A stretch of DNA of 64,000 bases from Pseudomonas khorasanensis (GTDB taxonomy: Bacteria > Pseudomonadota > Gammaproteobacteria > Pseudomonadales > Pseudomonadaceae), in contig NZ_JABWQP020000011.1 in the NCBI RefSeq assembly GCF_014268505.2, positions 118,841 to 182,840 on the forward strand, in the 5' to 3' direction. Shown here piece by piece: positions 17,899 through 26,902 of the stretch. The position numbers and the translations under genes were made by a program. Position 1 is the stretch's first letter. The number at the start of each line of letters is the position of its first letter. Under the pieces are notes generated by a model. The model searched no databases, had not been told where the DNA came from, and was given only the letters and a program-made list of their open reading frames with translations.

Positions 17899-18450
17899 AT
17901 GAACCATCAACCGACTATTCAGGCAGTTTGCGCCGCAGACATTCCTGATGTTCTGACCTTCACTCTCGACGCCCGCGCCGAGCTATTCCCCAAACTCAGC
18001 GCAACCGGCACGCCCGATGATCTGGCGCGTTTCGCCGAGGTTTATCTGCACGGCGAAGGCTGCTTCCTGATCGCCCGTCATGAAGGGCAGATTGTCGCCT
18101 CCATCGGCTATCTGCCTTACGACCGGCGCTTTCCGGCGCTGACCTGGCCTGGTCTGAAAGTGGTGGAGGTGGTGCGCCTGTTTGTCGTGCCTTCGCAACG
18201 TCGCTCAGGCCTGGCGGGCAGCCTGTATCGAGCGCTGAAAGCACATGCAGTCGCCAACGGTGTGGAGCTGATTTACCTGCACACTCACCCGTTTCTGCCG
18301 GGCGCCATCGAGTTCTGGCAGCGACAGGGTTTCGAAATCGTTCAAGTTGACGAAGACCCGGTCTGGCAGACCACGCACATGCAGTCGTTCATGAATGAAA
18401 ACGCAGAATCTGCGCGCCATCGAACGGGTCCGTCAGGTAATGCGCCCTGA
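17899..18450 (+). CDS. GNAT-family N-acetyltransferase
   Basis: 183 residues. The ATG at 17899 fits the N-terminus of the domain; the open frame upstream is not protein-like. The GNAT acetyl-CoA motif A is VVEVVRLFVVPSQRRSGLAG near residue 100, followed by LYRALKAHA and the FWQRQGFEIV motif B. Substrate unknown. The last 62 bases overlap the convergent ABC ATPase gene, and the C-terminal tail after about residue 165 is low in structure, as expected for sequence read from the other gene's coding strand. Confidence 0.8.
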   Translation: MNHQPTIQAVCAADIPDVLTFTLDARAELFPKLSATGTPDDLARFAEVYLHGEGCFLIARHEGQIVASIGYLPYDRRFPALTWPGLKVVEVVRLFVVPSQRRSGLAGSLYRALKAHAVANGVELIYLHTHPFLPGAIEFWQRQGFEIVQVDEDPVWQTTHMQSFMNENAESARHRTGPSGNAP

Positions 18451-19153
18451 CCCCGAAAGTCGTCTGTAAACGCATCGGCGTCAGCACTTGCAGCGGTTCG
18501 CCCAACGCGACCAGTCGGCCGCGTTCCAGCACGGCGAGCCGATCACACTTGAGCGCCTGATTCAGATCATGCAGGGCGATCAGCGTGGTCACGGGCAGTG
18601 CCCGCACCACCTGCAGGATGGTCAGTTGATGCTGGATGTCGAGGTGGTTCGCCGGCTCGTCGAGCAGCAGAATCTGCGGCCGTTGTGCCAATGCGCGGGC
18701 GATGTGCACGCGTTGCCGTTCACCGCCGGAGAGGCTGCGCCAGAGACGATTGCTCAGGTGGACCGCGTCCACGTCCACCAGCGCTTGCTGAACGATGGCG
18801 TCATCGGCGTGCGACCAGGGTTGCAGCGCCGATAACCATGGCGTACGCCCCAGCGCCACGGCGTCGAACACACGGATGCCGTCGTCGGTATCGGCCTGTT
18901 GTTCAACCACCGCAAGCGTCTGCGCGATGCTGCGCCGGGACATCTTGCCCAGGGCCAGACCTTCGAGCAGCACCTGGCCCGCGCTCGGTTCGCGCAGGCC
19001 GGCGAGCAGTTTCAGCAGGGTGGATTTACCCGATCCGTTCGGCCCGACAATGCCGAGGGTTTCACCGCGCCGCACGTTCAGGCTGACACCATTAAGCAAT
19101 TCGGCGCCGCGCACCTTGAATCCCAGCCCGGCACAGCTCAGGACACTGTTCAT
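18389..19153 (-). CDS. ABC importer ATPase, BtuD/FecE-like
   Basis: 254 residues. Walker A GPNGSGKST, signature LSGGERQRV, Walker B ILLLDEP and H-loop ALHDLN are all present. Its start overlaps the permease stop (ATGA at 19150-19153). It is the last gene of a three-gene operon behind a cobalamin riboswitch, so it most likely energises uptake of vitamin B12 or a related corrinoid. Ferric-siderophore ATPases look the same, so the substrate comes from the riboswitch. Confidence 0.88.
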   Translation of the reverse strand: MNSVLSCAGLGFKVRGAELLNGVSLNVRRGETLGIVGPNGSGKSTLLKLLAGLREPSAGQVLLEGLALGKMSRRSIAQTLAVVEQQADTDDGIRVFDAVALGRTPWLSALQPWSHADDAIVQQALVDVDAVHLSNRLWRSLSGGERQRVHIARALAQRPQILLLDEPANHLDIQHQLTILQVVRALPVTTLIALHDLNQALKCDRLAVLERGRLVALGEPLQVLTPMRLQTTFGVRAHYLTDPFDGAQILRFHS

Positions 19154-20166
19154 CGCGCGGCCCTCCGGCCCACCAGAATCAGCGCGAATACCGGCGCGCC
19201 GACCAGTGCGGTGATTACGCCAACCGGGATCACCTGACCTTTGATCAATGTGCGCGACAGCACATCGGCCGCAATCAAAAACACCGCACCGCCCAACGCA
19301 CTCGCCGGCAGCAGACGGCCATGCCCGGTACCGAGCAACAGCCGCGCAGCATGGGGAATCACCAGGCCGACAAAACCGATCGAGCCGACAATCGAGACCA
19401 TCACCGCCGTCACAAGTGCGGCGCAGCCAATCAGCAGAAACTGCACGCGGCGCACCGGAATGCCGAGGGATGCCGCCGAATCGGCGCCAAAGGTAAACGC
19501 ATCCAGCGCGCGCCGATGCCACAGGCACACCACCAGACCCAGCAGCGCCACCGGCACCGCCAGCCACACCGAAGGCCAGCGCACGCCACCCAGGTTGCCC
19601 AACAGCCAGAACATGATCCCGCGTGCCTGTTCGGAGCTGGCCGAGCGGGTAATCAGAAACGCGGTGAGCGCATTGAACAACTGCGAACCGGCGATCCCGG
19701 CGAGGATGATCTGCCCGGTCCCGCTGGCCGAGCCGCTGACCCGGGCCAGCATGATCACCAGCACGAACGCCGTCACCGCGCCGGCAAACGCGCCAACCGA
19801 CAGCGAAATCGCCCCGGCCCCGACGCCTAGCAGGGCAACCATCACCGCGCCGGTCGAGGCCCCGGCGGAAATCCCCAGCAGATAAGGATCAGCCAGCGGA
19901 TTGCGCAGCAGCGATTGCAGAATCACGCCGCACGTCGCCAGGCCGGCGCCACAGGCCGCCGCCACCAGGGCGCGGGTCAGGCGGTAGTTCCAGACAATGC
20001 CTTCGTCGATCGGGTCGAGCACATACCCGGCGCCCCACAGCTTGTTAGCCAGCACCTGCAGAACCACGCTCGGCTCAATTGAGGTTTCGCCGATGGCCAC
20101 ACCGCCAATCAGCGCAACGGATAGGGTCAGTAAAACCAGCAGCGAACGGATCAGGCGTCTACTCAT
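19150..20166 (-). CDS. ABC importer permease, FecCD/BtuC family
   Basis: 338 residues from the ATG at 20166 (MSRRLIRSLLVLL), with about ten membrane segments. The FecCD pattern is seen in RLTRALVAAACGAGLATCGVILQ, NPLADPYLLGISAGASTGAV, and the later VGLVIPHAARLL coupling motif. It overlaps the binding-protein gene upstream by four bases (20163-20166) and the ATPase gene downstream by four. This is the transmembrane channel of the riboswitch-controlled importer. Confidence 0.9.
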   Translation of the reverse strand: MSRRLIRSLLVLLTLSVALIGGVAIGETSIEPSVVLQVLANKLWGAGYVLDPIDEGIVWNYRLTRALVAAACGAGLATCGVILQSLLRNPLADPYLLGISAGASTGAVMVALLGVGAGAISLSVGAFAGAVTAFVLVIMLARVSGSASGTGQIILAGIAGSQLFNALTAFLITRSASSEQARGIMFWLLGNLGGVRWPSVWLAVPVALLGLVVCLWHRRALDAFTFGADSAASLGIPVRRVQFLLIGCAALVTAVMVSIVGSIGFVGLVIPHAARLLLGTGHGRLLPASALGGAVFLIAADVLSRTLIKGQVIPVGVITALVGAPVFALILVGRRAAR

Positions 20167-21176
20167 TGCGACAGGTCGAAGCCATTGATGGCCGTGGCCA
20201 GTTGTGCGAGGCCGTCGAAGGTGCGCAGGCTGGCCTGCATGGCCATGGCGTCGAGGACGATGATGCGGTTGTGTTTGACCGCGTCCATGTTGCGCGTCAC
20301 CGGATCGCTGCGCAGGAACGCGAGTTTTTTCTGATAGTCGTCGGCCGGGAAGCGCCGACGGTCCATGCGCGCGATGACGAGGAAAGTCGGGTTGGCCTTG
20401 GCGATGGTTTCCCAGCCAACGGTCGGCCACTCTTCGTCCGACTCGACCACGTTGCGCACGCCAAGGGTGCGGAGCATGAAGTCGGGAACGCCTTTGTGCC
20501 CGGCAACGAACGGCTCGATGTCCATCTCCGCGCTGGAGAACCACACCAGTGCGCTGACATCTGTGCGCTGCTTGCCTTTCGCGGTAGCGATTGATTGGGC
20601 GAGGCTGGCCTTGAGCTGGTCATTGAGCTGTTCGCCTCGGGCCTGCACATCAAAAATCGCCGCCAGTTGGCTCACGCTTTTATAAATGCTGTCGATGCGA
20701 AACGGCGCCAGACGTGTGCCGTCGGCGCCGACGAGGTTGTCCTTGGCTTCGCAATCGGAAGGCAGCAAATAGGTCGGAATGTTCAGCTCATGAAACTGCT
20801 CGCGGGTGCCCACCGCGCCTTGCGGGCCGACCATCCATTCCAGCTCCACAGCGACCAGCTCCGGCCGTTTGCCGATCACCGCTTCGAAACTCGGCTCGTT
20901 ATCGGCCAGGCGTTCGATCTTGTCGTTCTGCGCTTTGTACTGGGTCAGCACATCGTTGAACCACAGCGAGGTACCGACGACTTTGTCGCCAAGGCCCAGC
21001 GCAAAAAGCATTTCCGTGCCGGCCTGGCCGATGGTCACCGTGCGCGTAGGCGCGTGCTGGAAGGTGAGGCTGCTGCCGCAGTTCTCGATCGTCAGCGGAT
21101 AGTCGGTGGGCGCTGCGTGCGCCAGAGCGCAAAGGCTCAGGCCGGTGATCAGGGTGGCAACGCGGGGCAGCAGCAT
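20163..21176 (-). CDS. Periplasmic corrinoid-binding protein, BtuF-like
   Basis: 337 residues from the ATG at 21176, which starts a signal peptide (MLLPRVATLITGLSLCALAHA). The mature part follows the class III binding-protein pattern (TVTIGQAGTEMLFALGLGDKVVG, WEVTIAKAN-like segment near residue 255). First gene of the btuFCD-like operon; the cobalamin riboswitch lies about 155 bases upstream. Many related proteins bind ferric siderophores, so the B12 assignment depends on the riboswitch. Confidence 0.85.
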   Translation of the reverse strand: MLLPRVATLITGLSLCALAHAAPTDYPLTIENCGSSLTFQHAPTRTVTIGQAGTEMLFALGLGDKVVGTSLWFNDVLTQYKAQNDKIERLADNEPSFEAVIGKRPELVAVELEWMVGPQGAVGTREQFHELNIPTYLLPSDCEAKDNLVGADGTRLAPFRIDSIYKSVSQLAAIFDVQARGEQLNDQLKASLAQSIATAKGKQRTDVSALVWFSSAEMDIEPFVAGHKGVPDFMLRTLGVRNVVESDEEWPTVGWETIAKANPTFLVIARMDRRRFPADDYQKKLAFLRSDPVTRNMDAVKHNRIIVLDAMAMQASLRTFDGLAQLATAINGFDLSQ

Positions 21177-21329
21177 CGGGGAAGTCTCCAGGGGAACCGT
21201 ACGGGAGCGGGCGGGTACGGTTTGGAAACACATCATCGAGCGCAGAAAGGGAACCAGCGCAAGGCCGGGCATCTGATACAGACGCGCGCGGCACGATGTC
21301 CTTCCCGGACACCCCGCCGGTTAGTCAGT

Positions 21330-21505
21330 CACTGTGCCGGCAGGTCTCCTGACTGATGCGTCATCGCTTGCTCCGGCCTTCCCGGGATTCACCCAGTGGC
21401 AGTCGAGGAGCAGGCTCAGCACCTACAGTTGCGGGGGCAGTTCCGATTGATGCGTTCAGGCACCTCGGATTCCCTATTAATCCCATGCGGAAACCGGCGG
21501 CGGCA
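21330..21505 (-). ncRNA. Cobalamin riboswitch
   Basis: Read on the minus strand, the ordered conserved blocks are AATAGGGAATCCGAGGTGCC, then ACTGCCCCCGCAACTGTAGG, GCCACTGGGT, CCGGGAAGGCC and the B12 box GATGACGCATCAGTCAGGAG ACCTGCCGGC. These are the hallmark segments of the AdoCbl-type riboswitch, in the right order and spacing. It should shut down the btuFCD-like operon starting at 21176 when B12 is plentiful. Confidence 0.95.
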
Positions 21506-21597
21506 TGGTAGTCGATTTGGGCTGTTGAAGGGGAGGCGAATGTGGCAAGTAATCAATTTGCCATTGGCATTGCAATCATCACTGCACGATGATTAAT

Positions 21598-21621
21598 ATA
21601 CGAATCATATACACTTCGTAT
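21598..21621. promoter_or_regulatory. Palindromic operator before the ParD-like gene
   Basis: ATACGAA-N10-TTCGTAT, a perfect 7-base inverted repeat 12 bases before the ParD-like start. Ribbon-helix-helix and related antitoxins often bind such palindromes over their own promoter, so autoregulation is plausible. Confidence 0.55.
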
Positions 21622-21632
21622 CGGATTCTGCT

Positions 21633-21860
21633 ATGGGCATCGTAAAGATTTCAGAGGACATGCACGAGAATCTGCGCATCTCCAGCAACGCGCTGAGCCG
21701 TTCCATCAACGCGCAGGCCGAACACTGGATGCGCATCGGCATGCTTGCCGAACTGCATCCCAACCTCGACCACAGCGCCATTTGCCGCCTGCTGATCCGC
21801 GCTGAACAGAACGGCGGGCTGGATTTGCATCAACTGACCCAGGAAGCCGTCAGCGCATGA
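21633..21860 (+). CDS. ParD-like (DUF3423-type) small protein
   Basis: 75 residues: MGIVKISEDMHENLRISSNA, then SINAQAEHWMRIGMLAELHP. The N-terminal strand followed by two helices looks like a ribbon-helix-helix DNA-binding fold, as in the ParD_like family (PF11903). No toxin of ParE/RelE type follows; instead its stop overlaps the start of a methionine aminopeptidase (ATGA, 21857-21860). So it is probably an autoregulator of that pair and not a classical antitoxin. The family call is from recollection. Confidence 0.75.
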   Translation: MGIVKISEDMHENLRISSNALSRSINAQAEHWMRIGMLAELHPNLDHSAICRLLIRAEQNGGLDLHQLTQEAVSA

Positions 21861-22648
21861 GAAACCAGATCAAGATCAATACGCCGGCCGACATCGAAAA
21901 ATCCCGCGCTGCCGGCAAGCTCGCCGCTGAAGTGCTGGCGATGCTGGTGCCGCATGTGAAGGCCGGCGTGACCACCGATGAGCTCGACAGGCTGTGCAAC
22001 GACTACATCGTCAATGTCCAGAAAGCGGTGCCGGCCAACGTCGGTTATCACGGTTTTCCTAAAACGGTGTGTGCGTCGGTCAACGACGTGGTGTGCCACG
22101 GTATTCCGTCGGGCACGCCGCTCAAGGACGGCGACATCGTCAACCTCGACATCGCAGTGATCAAGGATGGCTGGTTCGGCGACACCAGCCGCATGTACGT
22201 GGTGGGCGAGGCAACGCCTGAAGCGCAGCACTTGATCAAAACCACCTACGAGGCCATGTGCGCGGGCATTCGCGCGGTCCGCCCGGGTGCGACACTGGGC
22301 GATATCGGCCACGCCATCCAGAGCCTGGCGGAGAAGGAAGGCTTCAGCGTGGTGCGCGAGTATTGCGGCCACGGCATCGGCAAGGTCTATCACGATGAGC
22401 CGCAGATCCTGCATTACGGCTTTCCCAACCAGGGCATGAAGCTCAAGGCCGGGATGATTTTCACCGTTGAGCCGATGCTCAATGCTGGCAAGCGTCATGT
22501 GAAAAACATGCCCGATGGCTGGACGGTGCTGACCAAGGATGGCTCCTTGTCGGCGCAGTGGGAGCATATGGTGGCGGTCACCGAAACCGGCTTCGAAGTC
22601 CTCACCGCGTGGCCGGATGAGATTGACGGGTATTCTCCGATCAATTGA
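21857..22648 (+). CDS. map: Type I methionine aminopeptidase (second copy)
   Basis: 263 residues. The five metal ligands of type I MetAP can be placed: Asp in NLDIAVIKDG, Asp in GWFGDTSRM, His in CGHGIGKVYHDEP, Glu in FTVEPML and Glu in SAQWEHMVAVT, with the substrate His in VCHGIPSG. It removes N-terminal methionine in the cytoplasm. The housekeeping map normally sits beside rpsB; this copy is translationally coupled to a ParD-like gene, so it is likely an accessory isoform. Confidence 0.92.
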   Translation: MRNQIKINTPADIEKSRAAGKLAAEVLAMLVPHVKAGVTTDELDRLCNDYIVNVQKAVPANVGYHGFPKTVCASVNDVVCHGIPSGTPLKDGDIVNLDIAVIKDGWFGDTSRMYVVGEATPEAQHLIKTTYEAMCAGIRAVRPGATLGDIGHAIQSLAEKEGFSVVREYCGHGIGKVYHDEPQILHYGFPNQGMKLKAGMIFTVEPMLNAGKRHVKNMPDGWTVLTKDGSLSAQWEHMVAVTETGFEVLTAWPDEIDGYSPIN

Positions 22649-22660
22649 ACAATCCCGAAC

Positions 22661-22753
22661 CTGTGGGAGCGAGCCTGCTCGCGAAAAGGTTGTGTCAGTC
22701 ACCATTAATGTTGAATGACACACCGCATTCGCGAGCAGGCTCGCTCCCACAGG
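22661..22753. repeat. REP pair (GTGGGAGCGAGC family)
   Basis: Inverted pair between the convergent map and ABC ATPase genes. Confidence 0.9.
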
Positions 22754-22775
22754 GGAATTTCAGTGGATTGGAAAT

Positions 22776-23930
22776 TTAGTGAGCACCTGCAGCCTTGTTC
22801 AAATCGCTCTCGGTCCACTCGGTATAAACGCAAGCATCCGCAGTCGCCCAGCGGACCCGCACCGGATCCCCAGTCTTGAGGGGCATGCCCGCCGCCGACA
22901 GCGCCTTTACCGTCATCGCCGTCCCGCCCGAAGTCACCACGCTGCAGGTCTGGCTCTCCCCCAGAAACAGCACTTCGACAACCGTCGCTGAAACTTCATT
23001 CCAGCCCGCTGGCAATGGCTCATCCAGCGCCTCCTGCGCGCTCAACGCCAAGGCCTTCTCCGGCCTGACCATCAGTAACGCATCCTGATCGACCTGCAAT
23101 CCAGCCGTCAGTCGAATCGACAAAGACTGCCTCTCAAAACTCGCCGCCGCATTGCCCTGGGCCTTGAGCTTGAGGAAGTTCGAGTTGCCCAGAAACGACG
23201 CCACGAAAGCATTCGGCGGATTCTGATAAAGGTCGTAACCGCTGCCCAGACCGACGATCTTGCCGTGACTGAAAATCGCGATGCGCTGCGACAGACGCAT
23301 GGCTTCTTCCTGGTCATGCGTCACATAGACGATGGTGATGCCGAGGCGGCGATGCAGCTGGCGCAGTTCATCCTGCAGGTCTTCGCGAAGCTTCTTGTCC
23401 AGCGCACCCAGCGGTTCGTCCATCAGCAGAATGCGTGGCTCATAAACCAGCGCCCGCGCAATAGCGACGCGTTGCTGCTGGCCGCCCGACAGTTGAGAAG
23501 GGCGGCGATGGGCGAATTGTTCGAGCTGCACCAGTTTCAGCATCGCGTTGACGCGCTTGTCGCGTTCGGCGGCAGCCAGTTTGCGAATCGCCAGAGGGAA
23601 GGCGATGTTGTCGCGCACCGACAGGTGCGGAAACAGCGAATAACGCTGGAACACCATGCCGATGTCCCGCTTGTGCGGCGGTACGTTGACCAGCGATTGA
23701 CCATTGACGAGGATCTCGCCGCTGCTCGGCGTTTCGAACCCGGCGAGCATCGACAGCGTGGTGCTTTTGCCCGAGCCGCTGGAGCCGAGGAACGTGAGGA
23801 ATTCGCCGTCCTGGATGTCCAGCGAGATGTTGTCGACGGCGGCAAAGTCGCCGTAGTGCTTGTTCAGATTGCGCAGGCTGACCAGGGGTTTGTCGTTCTG
23901 CTTTGAAGCGTCTTTGATCACGGCACTCAT
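22776..23930 (-). CDS. ABC importer ATPase, PotA-like
   Basis: 384 residues from the ATG at 23930 (GGAG seven bases upstream). Walker A GSSGSGKST, Q-loop MVFQRYSLFPHL, signature LSGGQQQRV and Walker B ILLMDEP are intact, with a C-terminal TOBE-type regulatory domain. It is the last gene of a four-gene importer operon (binding protein, two permeases, ATPase). PotA relatives import polyamines, opines, or other cationic or small organic molecules. The operon is preceded by operator site 3. Confidence 0.9.
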   Translation of the reverse strand: MSAVIKDASKQNDKPLVSLRNLNKHYGDFAAVDNISLDIQDGEFLTFLGSSGSGKSTTLSMLAGFETPSSGEILVNGQSLVNVPPHKRDIGMVFQRYSLFPHLSVRDNIAFPLAIRKLAAAERDKRVNAMLKLVQLEQFAHRRPSQLSGGQQQRVAIARALVYEPRILLMDEPLGALDKKLREDLQDELRQLHRRLGITIVYVTHDQEEAMRLSQRIAIFSHGKIVGLGSGYDLYQNPPNAFVASFLGNSNFLKLKAQGNAAASFERQSLSIRLTAGLQVDQDALLMVRPEKALALSAQEALDEPLPAGWNEVSATVVEVLFLGESQTCSVVTSGGTAMTVKALSAAGMPLKTGDPVRVRWATADACVYTEWTESDLNKAAGAH

Positions 23931-23947
23931 GTCGTACTCCTGGGCGC

Positions 23948-24757
23948 TCAGGCGCTGATTTCGTTGCGCCGACGCACGGCGGCGGCGATCACCATGACCA
24001 ACACCGACAGGCCGATCAGCAGCGTCGAAGCGACGGCGATCACCGGGGTCAGGTCCTGGCGCAGGGTGGTCCACATTTTCACGGGAAGGGTTTGCAGGGT
24101 CGGGCTGGCCATCATCACGCTGAGCACCACTTCATCCCACGAAACCAGAAAGGCGAAGAGGGCGCCGGCGACCATGCCTGGGCGAATCGCCGGGAACGTC
24201 ACCTTGAACACCGCCTGCAATCGCGACGCGCCGCAGATCACCGCTGCGTCTTCAATCGACTGGTCGAACAGCTTCAGCGAATTGATGATCGAGATGATGG
24301 TGAACGGCAGCGCGACGATCACATGGCTGACGACGAAGGCGAACATCGTCCCGGTGTAACCGAGCTTGAGAAACAGCGCGTACACCGCCACGGCGATGAT
24401 CACCAGCGGCACGATCATCGGCAGGGTGAACAGGCCGTAGAGCATTTCGCGGCCCGGAAAACGCCCGCGTACCAGGGCAAAAGCCGTCGGCAAACCGAGG
24501 GCCACCGCGCAGATCGTGGTCAGCACGGCGACCTTGAGGCTGGCGGCTGCGGCGCTCATCCATTCGGGGTTTGAAAAGAACTGGCCGTACCATTTCAGCG
24601 TCCAGCCCGGCGGCGGAAATACCAGCCACTGGGACGAGCCGAACGACAGCAGCACGATGAACACGATCGGCAATAGCAGGAACAAGCCGATCAGCCCGGT
24701 GGTGGCGTAGAGGCCGAAGCGCATGCGACGGCTCATGGCATTGGGAGTCAGGAGCAT
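23948..24757 (-). CDS. ABC importer permease, PotC-like
   Basis: 269 residues with six membrane segments. The EAA motif region VICGASRLQAVFKVTFPAIRPG lies near residue 180, as in PotC-type permeases. Gap to the ATPase gene is 17 bases, and six bases to the other permease. It forms the channel together with the PotB-like partner. Confidence 0.88.
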   Translation of the reverse strand: MLLTPNAMSRRMRFGLYATTGLIGLFLLLPIVFIVLLSFGSSQWLVFPPPGWTLKWYGQFFSNPEWMSAAAASLKVAVLTTICAVALGLPTAFALVRGRFPGREMLYGLFTLPMIVPLVIIAVAVYALFLKLGYTGTMFAFVVSHVIVALPFTIISIINSLKLFDQSIEDAAVICGASRLQAVFKVTFPAIRPGMVAGALFAFLVSWDEVVLSVMMASPTLQTLPVKMWTTLRQDLTPVIAVASTLLIGLSVLVMVIAAAVRRRNEISA

Positions 24758-24763
24758 GTTGGC

Positions 24764-25672
24764 TTACCTCGCATTACTGGCGCCAACCGGAGATTCCGGC
24801 TGAAGCTTCAGGTAGAAGTAAAACAGCACCAGCGTGATCGCGATCAACAACGCGGCGCCGGCACTCGCCAGGCCCCAGTTGAGGAACGACTGCACCTGCT
24901 GAATGATGAATTCGGGCAGCATCATGTTCTGCGCGCCGCCGAGCAGGGCCGGGGTGACGTAGTAACCGAGCGACATCACGAACACCATCAGCCCGCCGGA
25001 CGCCAGCCCCGGCCGACACAACGGCAGGAACACCCGGAAGAAATTGGTCCAGGGGCTGGCGCCGCAAATCGAGCCGGCCTGCAGGATCATCGGGTCGATG
25101 GCCTGCATGGTCGCCTGTAGCGGCAGCACGATGAACGGGATCATGATGTAGCTCATGCCGATCACCACGCCGGTCAGGTTGTGCACCATTTCCAGCGGCT
25201 GATCGATGATCCCCATCGCCATCAGGGCCTTGTTGATCACGCCCGAAGCCTGCAGCAACACCAGCCACGAATACGTGCGGGCAAGCAGGCTGGTCCACAT
25301 CGACAGCAGCACGATGTTGAGAATCCAGCGACCCCAGCCACGCGGCACCAAGGTGATTGCCCACGCCAGCGGAAAGCCCAGCAACAGGCTGAACACCGTC
25401 ACCAGCCCCGCCACCGAAAAGGTGTTGAGCAGCACCCGCGCATATGCGGAGTTGGCGAACAGTTGCTCATAGTTGCCGATGCCAGGCACGGGTTCGAGCA
25501 CGCCGCGCAACAGCAGGCCAATCAACGGCGCCAGAAAGAACAGGCCGAGGAACAGCAGCGCCGGGGCGAGGTTGCCGGCGCCGCGCCAGCGTTGCTTGAG
25601 CGACGGGACGTGTTGCGCGACTGCCGACCCGGCAGCGCTGACGGCGGGCGCCGCTGGGGCCGCCATTTTCAT
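24764..25672 (-). CDS. ABC importer permease, PotB-like
   Basis: About 302 residues if the ATG at 25672 is used, which overlaps the binding-protein stop as ATGA; alternative starts at 25684 and 25693 exist. Six membrane segments follow a polar, Ala/Pro-rich N-terminus of some 35 residues. The EAA loop is SICGASPWTNFFRVFLPLCRPG. Partner of the PotC-like permease. Confidence 0.86.
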   Translation of the reverse strand: MKMAAPAAPAVSAAGSAVAQHVPSLKQRWRGAGNLAPALLFLGLFFLAPLIGLLLRGVLEPVPGIGNYEQLFANSAYARVLLNTFSVAGLVTVFSLLLGFPLAWAITLVPRGWGRWILNIVLLSMWTSLLARTYSWLVLLQASGVINKALMAMGIIDQPLEMVHNLTGVVIGMSYIMIPFIVLPLQATMQAIDPMILQAGSICGASPWTNFFRVFLPLCRPGLASGGLMVFVMSLGYYVTPALLGGAQNMMLPEFIIQQVQSFLNWGLASAGAALLIAITLVLFYFYLKLQPESPVGASNAR

Positions 25673-26694
25673 TTGACCAGCCATTCGTTCCACCGTGTCG
25701 CGATGGCCGGACCGTTCTTGGCCCAGTACGCGAAATCAAGAGTGATCTGATCCTTGGCGTAAGCCGTCGGCAGGTTGGGAGCCAGCGTCGAATCCAGACG
25801 CTCCACACTGTCGAGGTTGACCGGGGCATAGGCGGTCAGGTTGGAGAAGTCGGCCTGGCCCTTGGCGCTGCTGGCGTTGGCCAGAAACTTCATCGCCGCG
25901 TCCTTGTTTTTCGCACCTTTGGGGATGACCAGGATGTCGGCCATGACCAGGTTCTGCTTCCAGCTCACGCCGACTGGCGCGCCGTCTTCCTGCAGCGCAT
26001 GCACACGGCCATTCCAGAACTGGCCCATGCTCGCTTCACCGGACGCCAGCAACTGCTGCGACTGCGCACCGCCGCCCCACCAGACGATGTTTTTCTTGAT
26101 GGTGTCGAGTTTTTTGAAGGCGCGGTCCAGATCCAGCGGGTAGAGCTTGTCGGCGGCTACACCGTCGGCCAGCAGCGCCAGTTCGAGTACGCCGGGGCTT
26201 GGCCATTTGTACAGGGCGCGTTTGCCGGGGTAGGTCTTGGTGTCGAACAGCGCGCTCCAGTCTTGCGGCTTGTTGGCGCCGAGTTTGCCTTCGTTGTAGC
26301 CGAGGACAAAGGAGAAGAAGAACGAGCCGACGCCGTGATCGCTGACGAAGCGCGGGTCGATCCGGTCGCGCTGAATGACGTTGAAATCGAGGGGTTCGAG
26401 CAGGCCTTCAGCCGCGGCGCGCAGTGCGAAATCGGCTTCGACATCGACCACATCCCATTGCACGTTGCCGCTTTCGACCATGGCCTTGAGTTTGCCGTAG
26501 TCGGTAGGGCCATCCTGCACAACGGTGATGCCGCTGGCCTTGCTGAACGGATCGGCCCAGGCCTGTTTCTGCGCTTGCTGGGTGCTTCCGCCCCAGCTGA
26601 CAAAATTCACGCTCTCGGCAGCCATTGCAGCCTGGCCGGTAACGCTCAGCAGTCCCGCAAAAAAGATCGCGGTTGCAGCTTTGTTCAACACCAT
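25669..26694 (-). CDS. Periplasmic solute-binding protein of PotD type
   Basis: 341 residues with a signal peptide (MVLNKAATAIFFAGLLSVTG, cleavage after AMA near residue 25). The mature part begins ESVNFVSWGGSTQQAQKQAW, typical of the PotD/spermidine-putrescine-like class I group that includes binding proteins for opines, 2-aminoethylphosphonate and other N-compounds. A WWGGGAQSQQLLASGEASMG stretch forms part of the second lobe. First gene of the importer operon; operator site 3 lies about 100 bases upstream. The ligand is unknown; I infer it belongs to the pathway of the shared regulon. Confidence 0.88.
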   Translation of the reverse strand: MVLNKAATAIFFAGLLSVTGQAAMAAESVNFVSWGGSTQQAQKQAWADPFSKASGITVVQDGPTDYGKLKAMVESGNVQWDVVDVEADFALRAAAEGLLEPLDFNVIQRDRIDPRFVSDHGVGSFFFSFVLGYNEGKLGANKPQDWSALFDTKTYPGKRALYKWPSPGVLELALLADGVAADKLYPLDLDRAFKKLDTIKKNIVWWGGGAQSQQLLASGEASMGQFWNGRVHALQEDGAPVGVSWKQNLVMADILVIPKGAKNKDAAMKFLANASSAKGQADFSNLTAYAPVNLDSVERLDSTLAPNLPTAYAKDQITLDFAYWAKNGPAIATRWNEWLVK

Positions 26695-26790
26695 TTTTAC
26701 GCCCTCATTGTTGTGTTTTTGAGCGGGCTTGCGTTGTTGCCCGCCTGACGGGAGCAGTAGATGGACGATTGGTTGGAGCGTCCGGTCTAT

Positions 26791-26813
26791 GGAATATCAT
26801 ATTATGGTATTCC
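26791..26813 (-). promoter_or_regulatory. Operator upstream of the ABC importer (site 3 of 5)
   Basis: GGAATATCATA and TATGGTATTCC form an inverted repeat; ATACCATAATA is present on the minus strand (26800-26810). Read on that strand, TTGCACAAAGTTTGGAATACC resembles the region before the NCS1 permease closely, so the two transporter promoters look like copies of one design. Confidence 0.68.
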
Positions 26814-26902
26814 AAACTTTGTGCAAGCACTTTGCCGTACCGGTTATCTGGAGGCTGATGGTTTTTCACTTGAGAGATGTGTAGGAATTTTAGATCCAGC
26901 CC

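Noticed and set aside
21633..22648. Classical ParDE toxin-antitoxin system
   Set aside because: The second gene is clearly a methionine aminopeptidase with all metal ligands; no ParE/RelE-like toxin is near.
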